Source: a virus
Length of the DNA: 64,000 nt
Virus record (IMG/VR): IMGVR_UViG_3300043446_002337
Location: 19,769 to 83,768 of that record
Direction: 5' to 3' (one strand)
The notes beneath the pieces were generated by a model. It was not told the origin of the DNA, made no database searches, and was given only the letters and a program-made list of their open reading frames with translations. Positions 10,301 through 18,706 of this stretch are shown here, piece by piece. Positions within the stretch are counted from its first letter, which is position 1, and each line of letters starts with the position of its first letter. The position numbers and the translations under genes are program-made.

Positions 10301-11037
10301 AGAACACTGGGTCATTAGGACAAGAAGTAGGATTAACTACAGGATATATTCCAGTTGCAACAGGCGATGACCATATCAGTAATTCTATTGTATCACAAAG
10401 TGGAACTCAAGTTAGTATTGCAGGAACAGTTCTCGCAACTAACTTTACAAGTTCTATTGTAAATGGAGTAGGATTCTTTGGTACATCGTCATATGCAGTA
10501 TCATCATCACACGCAACAACAGCAACAACTGCAACATCGGTTCTGTCTACACCAGCAACGGCATCATTTGCACTTACCGCGTCATACGCAGCACCGTTGG
10601 GATTACCACAAGGACTGGTATCTAGTAGTACACAGATTGCAAGTTTTGGTAATATTCGTCTAACGGTGGGTACAAGTAGAGCCAATGCATCGGCGTTCTA
10701 TTTTAATTCAAACGTAAGAACTGCGGGTGATTCGGCATCACCTTCCGCAGATACCGCATTTTTAGTTAACTCAACCGGATTGAGTACAGTTACGGTGTAT
10801 TTACGTCAAGACAATGCAAGTACAAATTCTACATTGGTAGGTATTGCTAAAAATGCAAATGGAGCAGCATTTTCTGGGGCAACATTAATCGCCAGTTCTT
10901 CGTTAAACCTAACACAAGATACAATTCAGACATATACTTTCTCTGGATTAACACTAAGTCAATTTGATGCAATTCACATATATTGTGACCCAACTAATAC
11001 ACCAGGTTCATTGTTCGGAGTGGTTGTCGTATCATAG
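7342..11037 (+). CDS. Large tail fibre protein with GTSGSSG repeats
   Basis: This 1231-aa fibre is built from repeated short modules. The N-terminal 540 residues contain many [11 protein letters not shown]-type units and beta-rich strands. Residues about 547-713 and 799-855 are collagen-like Gly-X-Y tracts made of [10 protein letters not shown], with variants GQNGTSG, GATGASG and GESGTSG. Between and after the tracts are non-repetitive domains (for example [13 protein letters not shown] near residue 950) that also occur in the 11726 fibre. The final 150 residues ([20 protein letters not shown] onward) look like a distinct receptor-binding tip. There is no S74 chaperone. It shares modules with the three later fibres, which points to duplication and shuffling. 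Confidence 0.9.
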   Translation: MSIELDIPDIKVLIRTDPNYNVVIQNPRSSVYRSGSYVSFAELASSAVSASFATTASYAVSSSYASANLLTASVAGNILTFTKGDGQNFSVTLSTGSVDSASFATTASYAQTINRQISGSVAITGSTTITDDLTVQGILSAEKLLVSSSIIYESGSTKFGDSLDDTHQFTGSVSIKGPLSASSGITGSFKGDGSQLTGLVTDLRISGSTGSDVLNLLTDDLIVSGVNGITTVVSNNKLTIDVPVGLTASLYGTASVADGIDVVIAGIYETGSEGVIIPTPSGGLTYINSASYALTASYLNNNVWENISNIPDGLLSSSVQVYNLPVESASYATTASYANANTVTTNQNYPFQVLFVSESKLAVDIGPHLVFNPYSHILQISGGTGVFGGVAQLTPRGLSLTSASAVEVLALNHYGIHIKHDGNTIGLAALPVSSSPYIANGTQPGIFVTSGSEFGSAYVPLEFQGSGSYTDGRVTANRKFVAKEGIEVTGSLTISGSSTLTNIGPAVFSGSLDVTDGITGSLYGTSSWANTAVTASYVVTASYAMNGGGGGGSGTSGTSGTSGQNGTSGSSGSAGTSGSSGTSGATGASGSSGTSGSTGSSGTSGQNGSSGSSGSTGTSGSSGTSGATGASGSSGTSGSSGTSGQNGTSGTTGSSGTSGESGTSGSSGTSGESGTSGSSGTSGESGSSGTSGESGTNGSSGTSGSSGTSGVNGDIYSTTSSTSNSIGTGNKTFTVNDNGLAYTNGQTVIVARAADYATRMEGTVVSYNDGTDTLVINVTSTVGSGGPYTDWQVNVGGVPGQSGTSGSSGTSGSSGTSGETGPAGTSGSSGTSGQNGTSGTSGSTGTSGSSGTSGTGFNTISNPADNRILTSDGTTNSAVAESNLTFNGSTLTVTGNQIVSGALTVTGLLTVATMSTQYVTSSQYNIGVSKITLNDDDNVRFAGISVYDSGSTNASASIYWDSQNHHFLYENLSGSAYKSALIIAGPKNTGSLGQEVGLTTGYIPVATGDDHISNSIVSQSGTQVSIAGTVLATNFTSSIVNGVGFFGTSSYAVSSSHATTATTATSVLSTPATASFALTASYAAPLGLPQGLVSSSTQIASFGNIRLTVGTSRANASAFYFNSNVRTAGDSASPSADTAFLVNSTGLSTVTVYLRQDNASTNSTLVGIAKNANGAAFSGATLIASSSLNLTQDTIQTYTFSGLTLSQFDAIHIYCDPTNTPGSLFGVVVVS
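8980..9480 (+). repeat. Collagen-like repeat block 1 (fibre at 7342)
   Basis: Imperfect tandem 9-bp units (GGN-ACN-TCN / GGN-TCN-TCN) encode GTSGSSG-type triplets. The block is introduced by a poly-Gly hinge of GGGGGG. Synonymous bases vary between units, so the DNA is less repetitive than the protein. Confidence 0.9.
9736..9906 (+). repeat. Collagen-like repeat block 2 (fibre at 7342)
   Basis: This is a second, shorter GTSGSSG tract in the same fibre, beginning GQSGTSG and including GETGPAG. It is separated from block 1 by a compact domain of about 85 residues. Confidence 0.88.
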
Positions 11038-11043
11038 TCACAC

Positions 11044-11051
11044 TATTTATT
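11044..11051 (+). promoter_or_regulatory. Putative late promoter box TATTTATT
   Basis: CTATTTATTAAAG, nearly identical to the box before the tail tube gene, lies 24 nt before the ATG at 11076. An overlapping TTATTTATT follows at 11059. Confidence 0.5.
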
Positions 11052-11075
11052 AAAGAATTTATTTATTGAGATAAT

Positions 11076-11675
11076 ATGCCAGCAAATCGTTTTATACCTT
11101 TATACAATAGTCAATACGGAGCAGTACCGACCGCAAGTGCCATGTATGATGGTGAACTTGCGGTTAATATTGCCGATGGTAAGCTATATACCAAGAGTGG
11201 GTCTGCGATTGTTGCATTAAATGACACCACCAATTTTGTATCCAGTAGTGCACAAGTAGTCGGACTGTTGGTAGATACCACAATTGAACCCGCAATCGTC
11301 AAATCTAATGAATTTAGATTAGATGCTGGAACGGTTCATATGACCGTTACGGGGTCCACCAATACGGGAATATTTGGGGCAACGGAAGATGTAAAACCCT
11401 ATATTTCTACTACAGATTATTCAGGAACGACAATTGAATATATCGCTCAACGTCCTGGTGCGACCCGTATTGGAATGGTAATGGCAACATGGTCTGGAAG
11501 TAGTGTAGTATTTACGGATGTCTCCACCGCCGATATTGGGGACACAAAAGACATATCTTTCGGGTTTATTCAATCGGGGAGTTATTTCAAGTTACGAGTA
11601 AACAGTAATGGGTCAGGAAGTGGAGCCTGGACTGTACAAAGTCTATTTAAATTGTTTCCGAATTTGAATTCTTGA
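11076..11675 (+). CDS. Short fibre or tip protein
   Basis: This 199-aa structural protein has two visible parts. Residues about 1-45 contain GELAVNIADGKLYTKSG, a motif seen at the N-terminus of many phage tail-fibre and tropism-determinant proteins. The C-terminal 75 residues (RIGMVMATW, DVSTADIGDTKDISF) match the C-terminus of the 813-aa fibre at 11726 (AGTVMAVWE, DTSTNDLGNTADIVF), so the two share a terminal domain. It is preceded by a putative late promoter. A trimeric tip or a minimal fibre that competes for the same attachment site would fit, but this is inference. Confidence 0.8.
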   Translation: MPANRFIPLYNSQYGAVPTASAMYDGELAVNIADGKLYTKSGSAIVALNDTTNFVSSSAQVVGLLVDTTIEPAIVKSNEFRLDAGTVHMTVTGSTNTGIFGATEDVKPYISTTDYSGTTIEYIAQRPGATRIGMVMATWSGSSVVFTDVSTADIGDTKDISFGFIQSGSYFKLRVNSNGSGSGAWTVQSLFKLFPNLNS

Positions 11676-11687
11676 TAAAGTATTTAA

Positions 11688-11695
11688 TATTTATA
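11688..11695 (+). promoter_or_regulatory. Putative late promoter box TATTTATA
   Basis: TATTTATA lies 30 nt before the ATG at 11726 and directly after the preceding stop codon. Confidence 0.5.
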
Positions 11696-11725
11696 TACAC
11701 TTAATAACCCCGTTGGGAGAACCGT

Positions 11726-14167
11726 ATGGCGAATGAATTTATTGCACGTAAGGGGCTGATAGTCCTCAATAACGGTGCAAAAGTCACTGGGTCTTTGTTG
11801 GTCCAAGGTGATGTAGAAGCAGTAGGATATAATGTAACCGCATCAAACCTGCAATTACTTGGTAGTGCAAGTATAGCGGGTGATTTGACATTAGGTGGAA
11901 ACCTAACTGTTGGTAATGCAGACATTGATGTTGTCAAGTTTCTGGCGGAAGTTAGTTCGTCCATTCTTCCTGATGTTAATAACTCGTTTGACCTAGGTTC
12001 TCCTACAAAGAACTGGCGTGATTTACACGTAAGTGGAACTGCACATCTTAACAATATTGAAGCAACAAGCGCAACGGGTTCATTCACTGGTTCATTTACT
12101 GGTAATGTCACCGCTACATCATTCGCATTCGATATTGATACTTTTGGAAGCGACCTAACGGGTATTACTGTATCAGGAACAGATAAGTTACTCTTGTCTG
12201 ATTCCGGTACAGACGGACGTATTAACGTCAGTCAATTATCCACACCACTCGCCGGAACTGGTCTTGAAGCAAATGCTGGTACTATTCGTATCGCAGCAGA
12301 TGCAGCTGGTGCTGGTTTAACCGGTGGTGCTGGTTCCGCTCTCGCAGTAGGAGCAGGAAGTGGTATTACCGTAAACGCTGATGATGTAGCACTTAACACG
12401 GGTTCGGCACACTTTATCAGTGGTTCTAGAAATGTTATAACATTTACTGATACTACTGGTGCTAGTGGTATTGATTTCACATATGTCGCAGGAACAGCTT
12501 CCGCAGTACTACAAAATAGTGCAGTTACCGTTACCGCAGGTAGTGGTTTAAGTGGTGGTGGTTCTGTATCACTCGGTGGCACCACCACAGTTACACTTGA
12601 TACCTCATCAGCACACTTTACTGGTGGTGTTAAGAGTAAGTTAAATACAGATGGTGTGGTCAGTAGTTCTGTACAAATTGACCATAATTCTACAACAAAT
12701 TATGTAGCAAACCAACACATTGACCACAGCACAGTATCAATATCTGCAGGAAGTGGTTTAAGTGGTGGTGGTGATATTACCGCAACCCGTACCTTAACAC
12801 TAGATACATCATCTGCACACTTTACTGGCGGTGTTAAGTCCAAGTTAAACCTAGAAGGTGTGGTCAGTAGTTCATCACAAATTGATGTTCGTAACACCAC
12901 TGGTATCGCAACAATTGCAACCACTGGTTCAAATACCTTTACAGGTATTCAAACTATTAGTAATACCACTAATAGCACTAACTATGCAGATGGTGCATTA
13001 ATTGTACAAGGTGGTGTTGGAATTGCTAAGGATGTAAACATTTCTGGTAGTTTGAATGTTACTGGATTACTCAGTGCAGTCAGTATGTCTACTCAATATG
13101 TTACATCTTCACAATATGTTGTTGGTGTAAGTCGTGTAGTAGTTAATGACGACGATAATGTACGATTTGCGGGACTTTCAGTTATTGACTCGGGTTCTAG
13201 CTATGGAACAGGGTCACTCCTTTGGGACAGTTTCAACAATCGTTGGATATATCAAGCAGATGACCAAGCATACAATTCCGCAGTTATCATTGCTGGTCCA
13301 CAAAACACTGGTTCGCTTGGCGATGAAGTTGGATTAATCACCGGTCGTATTCCTGTAGCAGTTGGTGATGACCATATCGATACACGACCCGCAGTTTCAC
13401 CTCTTCGTGTTGCAGGAACCACTTTACACGCAGAAGGTAATGTATACGTCACAGGTTCAGTAACCGCATCTGCATTCTCTGGTGATGGTAGTAACCTTAC
13501 TGGTATCGTCACCAACCTTAACATCAGTGGTTCAGATGGCGGTACTGGAACAGTTTCACTTAAGACACAAGCATTAACTGTTGATGGTACTAACGGTCTT
13601 ACCGCAACAGTCAGTGGTCAAACTATCACGATTAGTGGTAGTGATGCAACAACTACTACGAAGGGTGTTGCATCATTCACTGGTTCAAACTTCACTGTTA
13701 CTGGTGGTGAAGTAAGTGCGAAGGCAATCACATTCAATAGTGTCCCACTCAATCTTGGTTCTTCATACTCATTCGGTCTTGCTAACATCACTTCACAGGG
13801 TGCAACCACTGCAGACCAACTTGTACTCAATGGTGGAGCAGTTATCCACGGTGTCCTCTACAGTTCAGGTAGTAACACCGATGTAGACACTGGTACTGAA
13901 GTAGTTGCATCGGTATCAACTGGTAGTTATGACGCAGCATTCTTCGATTATGTCGTGAAGAAGGGTTCAAACTATCGTGCAGGTACCGTGATGGCAGTAT
14001 GGGAAGCAGGTACCACCAACGTAGAATACACAGATACATCAACAAACGATTTAGGAAATACCGCAGATATCGTGTTTACTGTTGATATCTTGACCGCAAC
14101 TGCACGACTAAAGGCAATCGCAGCAACCAACGATTGGTACATTAAGACCGCAATTCGCGCATTATAA
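11726..14167 (+). CDS. Tail fibre protein without Gly-Ser-Thr tracts
   Basis: This 813-aa fibre begins MANEFIARKGLIV, the same opening as the 1467-aa fibre at 14232, so the two probably dock to the same tail site. The body has beta-helix-like repeats (SGLSGGGSVSLGGTTTVTLD and SGLSGGGDITATRTLTLD, each followed by SSAHFTGGVKSKLN) and the VRFAGLSVIDSGSS module shared with the 7342 fibre. It ends in the approximately 75-residue domain shared with the 199-aa protein just upstream. It has no collagen-like tract, which makes it an alternative form within the fibre family. TTGGGAGA is the ribosome site. Confidence 0.88.
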   Translation: MANEFIARKGLIVLNNGAKVTGSLLVQGDVEAVGYNVTASNLQLLGSASIAGDLTLGGNLTVGNADIDVVKFLAEVSSSILPDVNNSFDLGSPTKNWRDLHVSGTAHLNNIEATSATGSFTGSFTGNVTATSFAFDIDTFGSDLTGITVSGTDKLLLSDSGTDGRINVSQLSTPLAGTGLEANAGTIRIAADAAGAGLTGGAGSALAVGAGSGITVNADDVALNTGSAHFISGSRNVITFTDTTGASGIDFTYVAGTASAVLQNSAVTVTAGSGLSGGGSVSLGGTTTVTLDTSSAHFTGGVKSKLNTDGVVSSSVQIDHNSTTNYVANQHIDHSTVSISAGSGLSGGGDITATRTLTLDTSSAHFTGGVKSKLNLEGVVSSSSQIDVRNTTGIATIATTGSNTFTGIQTISNTTNSTNYADGALIVQGGVGIAKDVNISGSLNVTGLLSAVSMSTQYVTSSQYVVGVSRVVVNDDDNVRFAGLSVIDSGSSYGTGSLLWDSFNNRWIYQADDQAYNSAVIIAGPQNTGSLGDEVGLITGRIPVAVGDDHIDTRPAVSPLRVAGTTLHAEGNVYVTGSVTASAFSGDGSNLTGIVTNLNISGSDGGTGTVSLKTQALTVDGTNGLTATVSGQTITISGSDATTTTKGVASFTGSNFTVTGGEVSAKAITFNSVPLNLGSSYSFGLANITSQGATTADQLVLNGGAVIHGVLYSSGSNTDVDTGTEVVASVSTGSYDAAFFDYVVKKGSNYRAGTVMAVWEAGTTNVEYTDTSTNDLGNTADIVFTVDILTATARLKAIAATNDWYIKTAIRAL

Positions 14168-14231
14168 GTTTAAATAAAAGGTTATTACACAATAGAAACT
14201 ACTCACCTTTGGATAATGAAGAAGGGGAATT

Positions 14232-17200
14232 ATGGCAAATGAATTTATAGCCAGAAAGGGACTGATAGTCCCTACTGGTAGTATTAATGTTATATCTGGG
14301 GCGGTTACCGCATCTTATTTTAAAGGTGATGGTAGTCAATTAATCAATCTTCCGGCGACTAGTACTTCGTCGGTTACCATTACCTCAAATACATTTACGG
14401 GTAATGGAACACAAACCCAGTTTGACTTAGGTACATCATATTACATAGATTCCCTTTTTATTAGTGTTGATGGTTTATTTTACGCACCATTAACAGACTA
14501 TACGATTTCTGGTTCAATAGTCACCTTTATATCCGCACCACCAACAGAATCAATTATTAATGTACGTTCACTCATCAATACTGTTGATGGTGGTGTTGGT
14601 ACATTTAGTGGTTCATTTATTGGTACAATTTCATCTGCGTCATATTCTGTAACATCCAGTTATGCCGAAATAGCAAACTTTGCATTAACCCCATCTGGTA
14701 CCTCAGGAACATCTGGTACCAGTGGGGTTTCCGGTACATCTGGAAGTTCGGGTACAACAGGTAGTAGTGGTACTACGGGAACTTCAGGTAGTTCTGGTTC
14801 AACCGGTACATCTGGTGAATCTGGTACGAGTGGGTCATCCGGAACATCAGGTTCGAGTGGTACTTCAGGCTCATCAGGTACAAGTGGTTCTTCTGGGACT
14901 GGTGGAAGTTCAGGTACATCAGGAACATCTGGCTCGTCTGGTGAATCGGGAACCTCAGGTAGCTCAGGCACATCAGGCACTTCTGGTTCTTCTGGAACGA
15001 GCGGTAGTTCGGGTACATCAGGTTCATCAGGAACAAGTGGTAGTTCTGGAACCGCGGGGTCAAGTGGTACATCAGGTACATTAGCTCTCACAGGGTCTAC
15101 CGATAATGGATTAATTACATTAAATGGAAGCGCACCCAATGCTACCGTCGAAAGTAACTTAACGTTTGATGGTAGTTCGTTGGTTGTTATTGGCGATGTT
15201 ACAGCAAGTAATATCCGTGTAGATGGTACCGCATCCATCCGAAGACTTGAAACACAATTTGTCACTTCATCAATAATTTATGAAAGTGGTTCCACGAAAT
15301 TTGGTGATAGTCTAGACGACACACATCAATTTACGGGTTCATTAGATATCACAGGGTCACTCATCATAAATGGGACATCATATACTGCCGCAACGTCAGG
15401 AACAGCCGGTACTTCTGGGTCAAGTGGAACTGCTGGTTCATCAGGAACAAGTGGTAGTTCTGGAACCGCGGGAAGTTCTGGCACATCAGGTAGTTCTGGT
15501 ACATCTGGTTCGTCTGGTAGTTCCGGAACAACAGGTACGAGTGGTTCATCTGGTGTAGATGGTACCTCTGGTAGTTCTGGAACTAGTGGCACATCGGGTA
15601 GTTCAGGTTCTACAGGTACGTCCGGTTCGTCTGGTAGTACGGGTTCGTCTGGAACTTCTGGAAGTTCTGGAACATCAGGTTCTTCTGGGTCCACAGGAAC
15701 CTCTGGTTCCTCTGGTTCTACCGGAACTTCAGGTAGTTCTGGAAGTACCGGAACAAGCGGTAGTTCTGGATCTTCGGGAACATCAGGTTCAACAGGAACG
15801 AGTGGTAGTTCTGGAAGTACCGGAACCAGTGGAAGTAGTGGAACTTCAGGTAGTTCTGGAAGTACTGGTACATCGGGTAGTTCTGGTACCAGTGGTTCCT
15901 CAGGAACATCTGGTTCATCTGGTACCGCAGGAAGTTCGGGAACTAGTGGTACAGGATTTACTACTATCTCTGGAGCGGTAAATAATAGAATATTAACCTC
16001 AGACGGTTCAGCTAATGCCGCTGTTGCAGAACCAAATCTAACATTTGATGGAAGTTCACTAGTAGTTGTTGGAGCAGTTACCGCAAGTAGTTTACGAGTT
16101 GACGGTACTGCATCTATCCGAAGACTTGAAACACAGTTTGTCACTTCATCTATTATTTTTGAAAGTGGGTCAACCAAATTTGGTGATAGTTTAGACGACA
16201 CCCATCAGTTCACAGGGTCAGTAGGAATTACAGGCTCAACATTAACGGTAACTGGAGTAATCACCACATCTGGTAATATTACCGCAGGAGGCAACCTTAT
16301 ATCCAATAACTCCGCGGGTGATGAAGGTGGAGAAATTCTATTAGCAAAACCACAAACTAATAATACATTAACTGGTAGTGGCGTAACGATTGACCTTTAT
16401 CAAAACAGAGTAAGAATATTTGAACAAGGCGGGGCTGCCCGTGGTGGATATTGGGATATTAGCACATTGGCTGCCGGTGTTGGAACAAACTTCTTAACTG
16501 CCGGCTCATCGGGTACCTCCGGTTCTTCCGGAACTAGTGGAAGTTCTGGTTCTTCAGGAACCTCTGGCTCCTCTGGTTCAACAGGAACAAGTGGAAGTTC
16601 CGGTTCCACAGGAACATCAGGTTCAGCAGGTACTTCAGGAACATCAGGTTCAAGTGGTACCGCAGGAACCTCTGGTAGTTCTGGTTCAACTGGTACTTCG
16701 GGTTCAAGTGGAACTACGGGAACGTCTGGTTCCTCTGGTTCAACAGGAACCAGTGGAAGTAGTGGAACTTCAGGTAGTTCTGGTACAACTGGAAGCTCGG
16801 GTTCAACAGGAACCAGTGGTAGTTCTGGTACAACTGGAACTTCAGGTTCATCTGGTACAACTGGTAGTAGTGGAACCTCTGGTAGTTCCGGTTCTACAGG
16901 TACGTCAGGTTCCTCTGGAACTTCAGGATCATCAGGTACAACGGGAAGTTCTGGTACAGCTGGTTCGTCGGGAACTTCTGGTACGTTAGCACTCACTGGA
17001 TCAACTGATAACGGTTTAATTACATTAAATGGTACTGCTCCTAGTGCAACAGTAGAAAGTAATCTTACATTCAATGGGTCATTGTTAAATGTTATTGGTT
17101 CAGTATCTGCATCAACAGGATTTACTGGTTCATTGTTTGGAACAAGTAGTTGGGCAACACAAGCGGCAACTGCATCATACATTTCTGGTGGATTATCAAT

Positions 17201-18635
17201 TCCAGAAGGACTTGATGTTACTGGGTCATTAAAAGTAACTGGGTCACAAATTCTTACTGGTTCATTAAGTGTACTAGGTAATGTTACTGCAAGTAATTTA
17301 AGAATTAACGGTACTGCATCTATTCTACGACTTGAAACACAATTCGTCACCTCATCAATTATTTATGAAAGTGGGTCTACGAAATTTGGTGATAGTTTTG
17401 ATGACGTGCATCAACGTACAGGCTCACTTCAAATTACGGGTTCACTAGTAATCAACGGTACTTCATACACTGCCGCAACTTCAGGAACGTCAGGTACATC
17501 TGGTTCGTCGGGTAGTAGTGGAACAAGTGGTAGTTCGGGAACATCTGGTAGTTCTGGCACAGCAGGAAGTAGTGGTTCTACTGGAACATCTGGTTCATCA
17601 GGAACTAGTGGTACGTCAGGAACCTCAGGTAGTTCAGGTTCAACAGGTACGTCAGGTTCATCAGGAACATCTGGTTCAAGCGGAACATCTGGAACTAGTG
17701 GTAGTTCTGGAAGTTCGGGTACAACTGGAAGTTCTGGTACATCTGGTAGTAGTGGAACCAGTGGGTCATCGGGGTCAACTGGTACCTCAGGTAGTTCTGG
17801 TTCAACTGGCACAAGTGGCAGTGCCGGTACAGCAGGTAGTTCAGGTACTTCAGGTACTCTTACACTTACTGGAACAAGAGATAATGGTGTAATTACTTTA
17901 AATGGTAGTGCACCAAACGCGTCTGTTGAAAATAATTTAACATTCGATGGTAGTTCTCTTATTGTAACTGGGTCACTAATTGTATCAAGTAGTGGAATAC
18001 AATTAACTGGTAGTCAACTCTTTGGTACCGCAAGTTGGGCAAATAATTCAATATCATCTTCATATGCGTTGACAGCATCGTATGCAGAAAATGGAGGTGG
18101 GGGTGGTGGTGCAGTAAGTATTGATACATACGAGTTTATTGGAAATGGAAGCACCGCAGCATATGTGGTATCTTCATCATACGCAGCAAATTCGTTGTTC
18201 ATCAGTGTAGACGGATTAGCATATAACACACCAGGTGATTACACAGTATCGGGTGCAACAATAACATTTACCTCAACTCCACCATCCGAATCGGTCATAT
18301 ACATAAAGGCATTATTAAATACATCACAAAATGTCACTGGTTCATTTAGTGGGTCATTCCAAGGTATTATATCATCGGCAAGTTACGCAACTACCGCATC
18401 ATATGTAAACATTAATTTAGTAGCTGATAATCATTTATTTGTCGGTGACGGGTCCACTCTTATCTATACATTATCGCAGTCATACAGTCCATCAATATTA
18501 ACGGTATCGGTTGATGGTATGGTGAATGCACTAACTGAAGATTATACGGTGACTACAAATCAATTAACCTTTATTACTGCTCCACCAACTTCGTCAAATA
18601 TATTGGTGAAGGGTATTAGATTAAGTCTAGGATAA
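14232..18635 (+). CDS. Giant tail fibre protein with four GTSGSSG tracts
   Basis: At 1467 aa this is the largest protein in the window. After the MANEFIARKGLIV docking segment comes a domain (about residues 56-115, SLFISVDGLFYAPLTDYTIS) that recurs near residues 1300-1362 and 1402-1467, so the fibre begins and ends with the same fold. Collagen-like tracts occupy about residues 153-285, 387-575, 757-918 and 1082-1210. They are separated by near-identical linkers containing [20 protein letters not shown] and [11 protein letters not shown]. The linkers also occur in the 7342 fibre. No S74 chaperone is present. The tracts are roughly two thirds Ser plus Thr outside the glycines, giving several hundred possible O-glycosylation sites. 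Confidence 0.9.
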   Translation: MANEFIARKGLIVPTGSINVISGAVTASYFKGDGSQLINLPATSTSSVTITSNTFTGNGTQTQFDLGTSYYIDSLFISVDGLFYAPLTDYTISGSIVTFISAPPTESIINVRSLINTVDGGVGTFSGSFIGTISSASYSVTSSYAEIANFALTPSGTSGTSGTSGVSGTSGSSGTTGSSGTTGTSGSSGSTGTSGESGTSGSSGTSGSSGTSGSSGTSGSSGTGGSSGTSGTSGSSGESGTSGSSGTSGTSGSSGTSGSSGTSGSSGTSGSSGTAGSSGTSGTLALTGSTDNGLITLNGSAPNATVESNLTFDGSSLVVIGDVTASNIRVDGTASIRRLETQFVTSSIIYESGSTKFGDSLDDTHQFTGSLDITGSLIINGTSYTAATSGTAGTSGSSGTAGSSGTSGSSGTAGSSGTSGSSGTSGSSGSSGTTGTSGSSGVDGTSGSSGTSGTSGSSGSTGTSGSSGSTGSSGTSGSSGTSGSSGSTGTSGSSGSTGTSGSSGSTGTSGSSGSSGTSGSTGTSGSSGSTGTSGSSGTSGSSGSTGTSGSSGTSGSSGTSGSSGTAGSSGTSGTGFTTISGAVNNRILTSDGSANAAVAEPNLTFDGSSLVVVGAVTASSLRVDGTASIRRLETQFVTSSIIFESGSTKFGDSLDDTHQFTGSVGITGSTLTVTGVITTSGNITAGGNLISNNSAGDEGGEILLAKPQTNNTLTGSGVTIDLYQNRVRIFEQGGAARGGYWDISTLAAGVGTNFLTAGSSGTSGSSGTSGSSGSSGTSGSSGSTGTSGSSGSTGTSGSAGTSGTSGSSGTAGTSGSSGSTGTSGSSGTTGTSGSSGSTGTSGSSGTSGSSGTTGSSGSTGTSGSSGTTGTSGSSGTTGSSGTSGSSGSTGTSGSSGTSGSSGTTGSSGTAGSSGTSGTLALTGSTDNGLITLNGTAPSATVESNLTFNGSLLNVIGSVSASTGFTGSLFGTSSWATQAATASYISGGLSIPEGLDVTGSLKVTGSQILTGSLSVLGNVTASNLRINGTASILRLETQFVTSSIIYESGSTKFGDSFDDVHQRTGSLQITGSLVINGTSYTAATSGTSGTSGSSGSSGTSGSSGTSGSSGTAGSSGSTGTSGSSGTSGTSGTSGSSGSTGTSGSSGTSGSSGTSGTSGSSGSSGTTGSSGTSGSSGTSGSSGSTGTSGSSGSTGTSGSAGTAGSSGTSGTLTLTGTRDNGVITLNGSAPNASVENNLTFDGSSLIVTGSLIVSSSGIQLTGSQLFGTASWANNSISSSYALTASYAENGGGGGGAVSIDTYEFIGNGSTAAYVVSSSYAANSLFISVDGLAYNTPGDYTVSGATITFTSTPPSESVIYIKALLNTSQNVTGSFSGSFQGIISSASYATTASYVNINLVADNHLFVGDGSTLIYTLSQSYSPSILTVSVDGMVNALTEDYTVTTNQLTFITAPPTSSNILVKGIRLSLG
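14691..15086 (+). repeat. Collagen-like repeat block 1 (fibre at 14232)
   Basis: Tandem 9-bp units encode GTSGSSG triplets with rare insertions such as GESGTSG and GTGGSSG. The non-repetitive TLALTGSTDNGLITLNGSAP linker follows immediately. Confidence 0.9.
15390..15955 (+). repeat. Collagen-like repeat block 2 (fibre at 14232)
   Basis: This is the longest tract in the window, about 189 residues. It is rich in the 18-bp higher-order unit encoding GSSGST / GTSGSS and carries one GVDGTSG interruption. Confidence 0.9.
16500..16986 (+). repeat. Collagen-like repeat block 3 (fibre at 14232)
   Basis: About 162 residues of GTSGSSG, GSTGTSG and GTTGSSG units are followed by the same TLALTGSTDNGLITLNG linker as block 1. 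Confidence 0.9.
17475..17860 (+). repeat. Collagen-like repeat block 4 (fibre at 14232)
   Basis: About 128 residues of GTSGSSG units follow an INGTSYTAATSGT leader that also precedes block 2. The pair block 2 / block 4 therefore shares both flanks. Confidence 0.9.
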
Positions 18636-18670
18636 TCAGTAAAAAATTGGTTTTATTAGAGGTTTCTTTA

Positions 18671-18678
18671 TATTTATA
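18671..18678 (+). promoter_or_regulatory. Putative late promoter box TATTTATA
   Basis: TATTTATA lies 28 nt before the ATG at 18707, in the gap after the giant fibre gene. Confidence 0.5.
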
Positions 18679-18706
18679 TCAGATAACTCATTTTTAGAGA
18701 TTATAC

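Noticed and set aside
15326-17350. Long antisense reading frames rich in VPELPEVPDVP
   Set aside because: They are mirror frames of the GTSGSSG repeats: GGN/ACN/TCN read backwards gives Pro, Val, Glu, Asp and Leu codons without stops. No ribosome sites or independent conservation signs are present.
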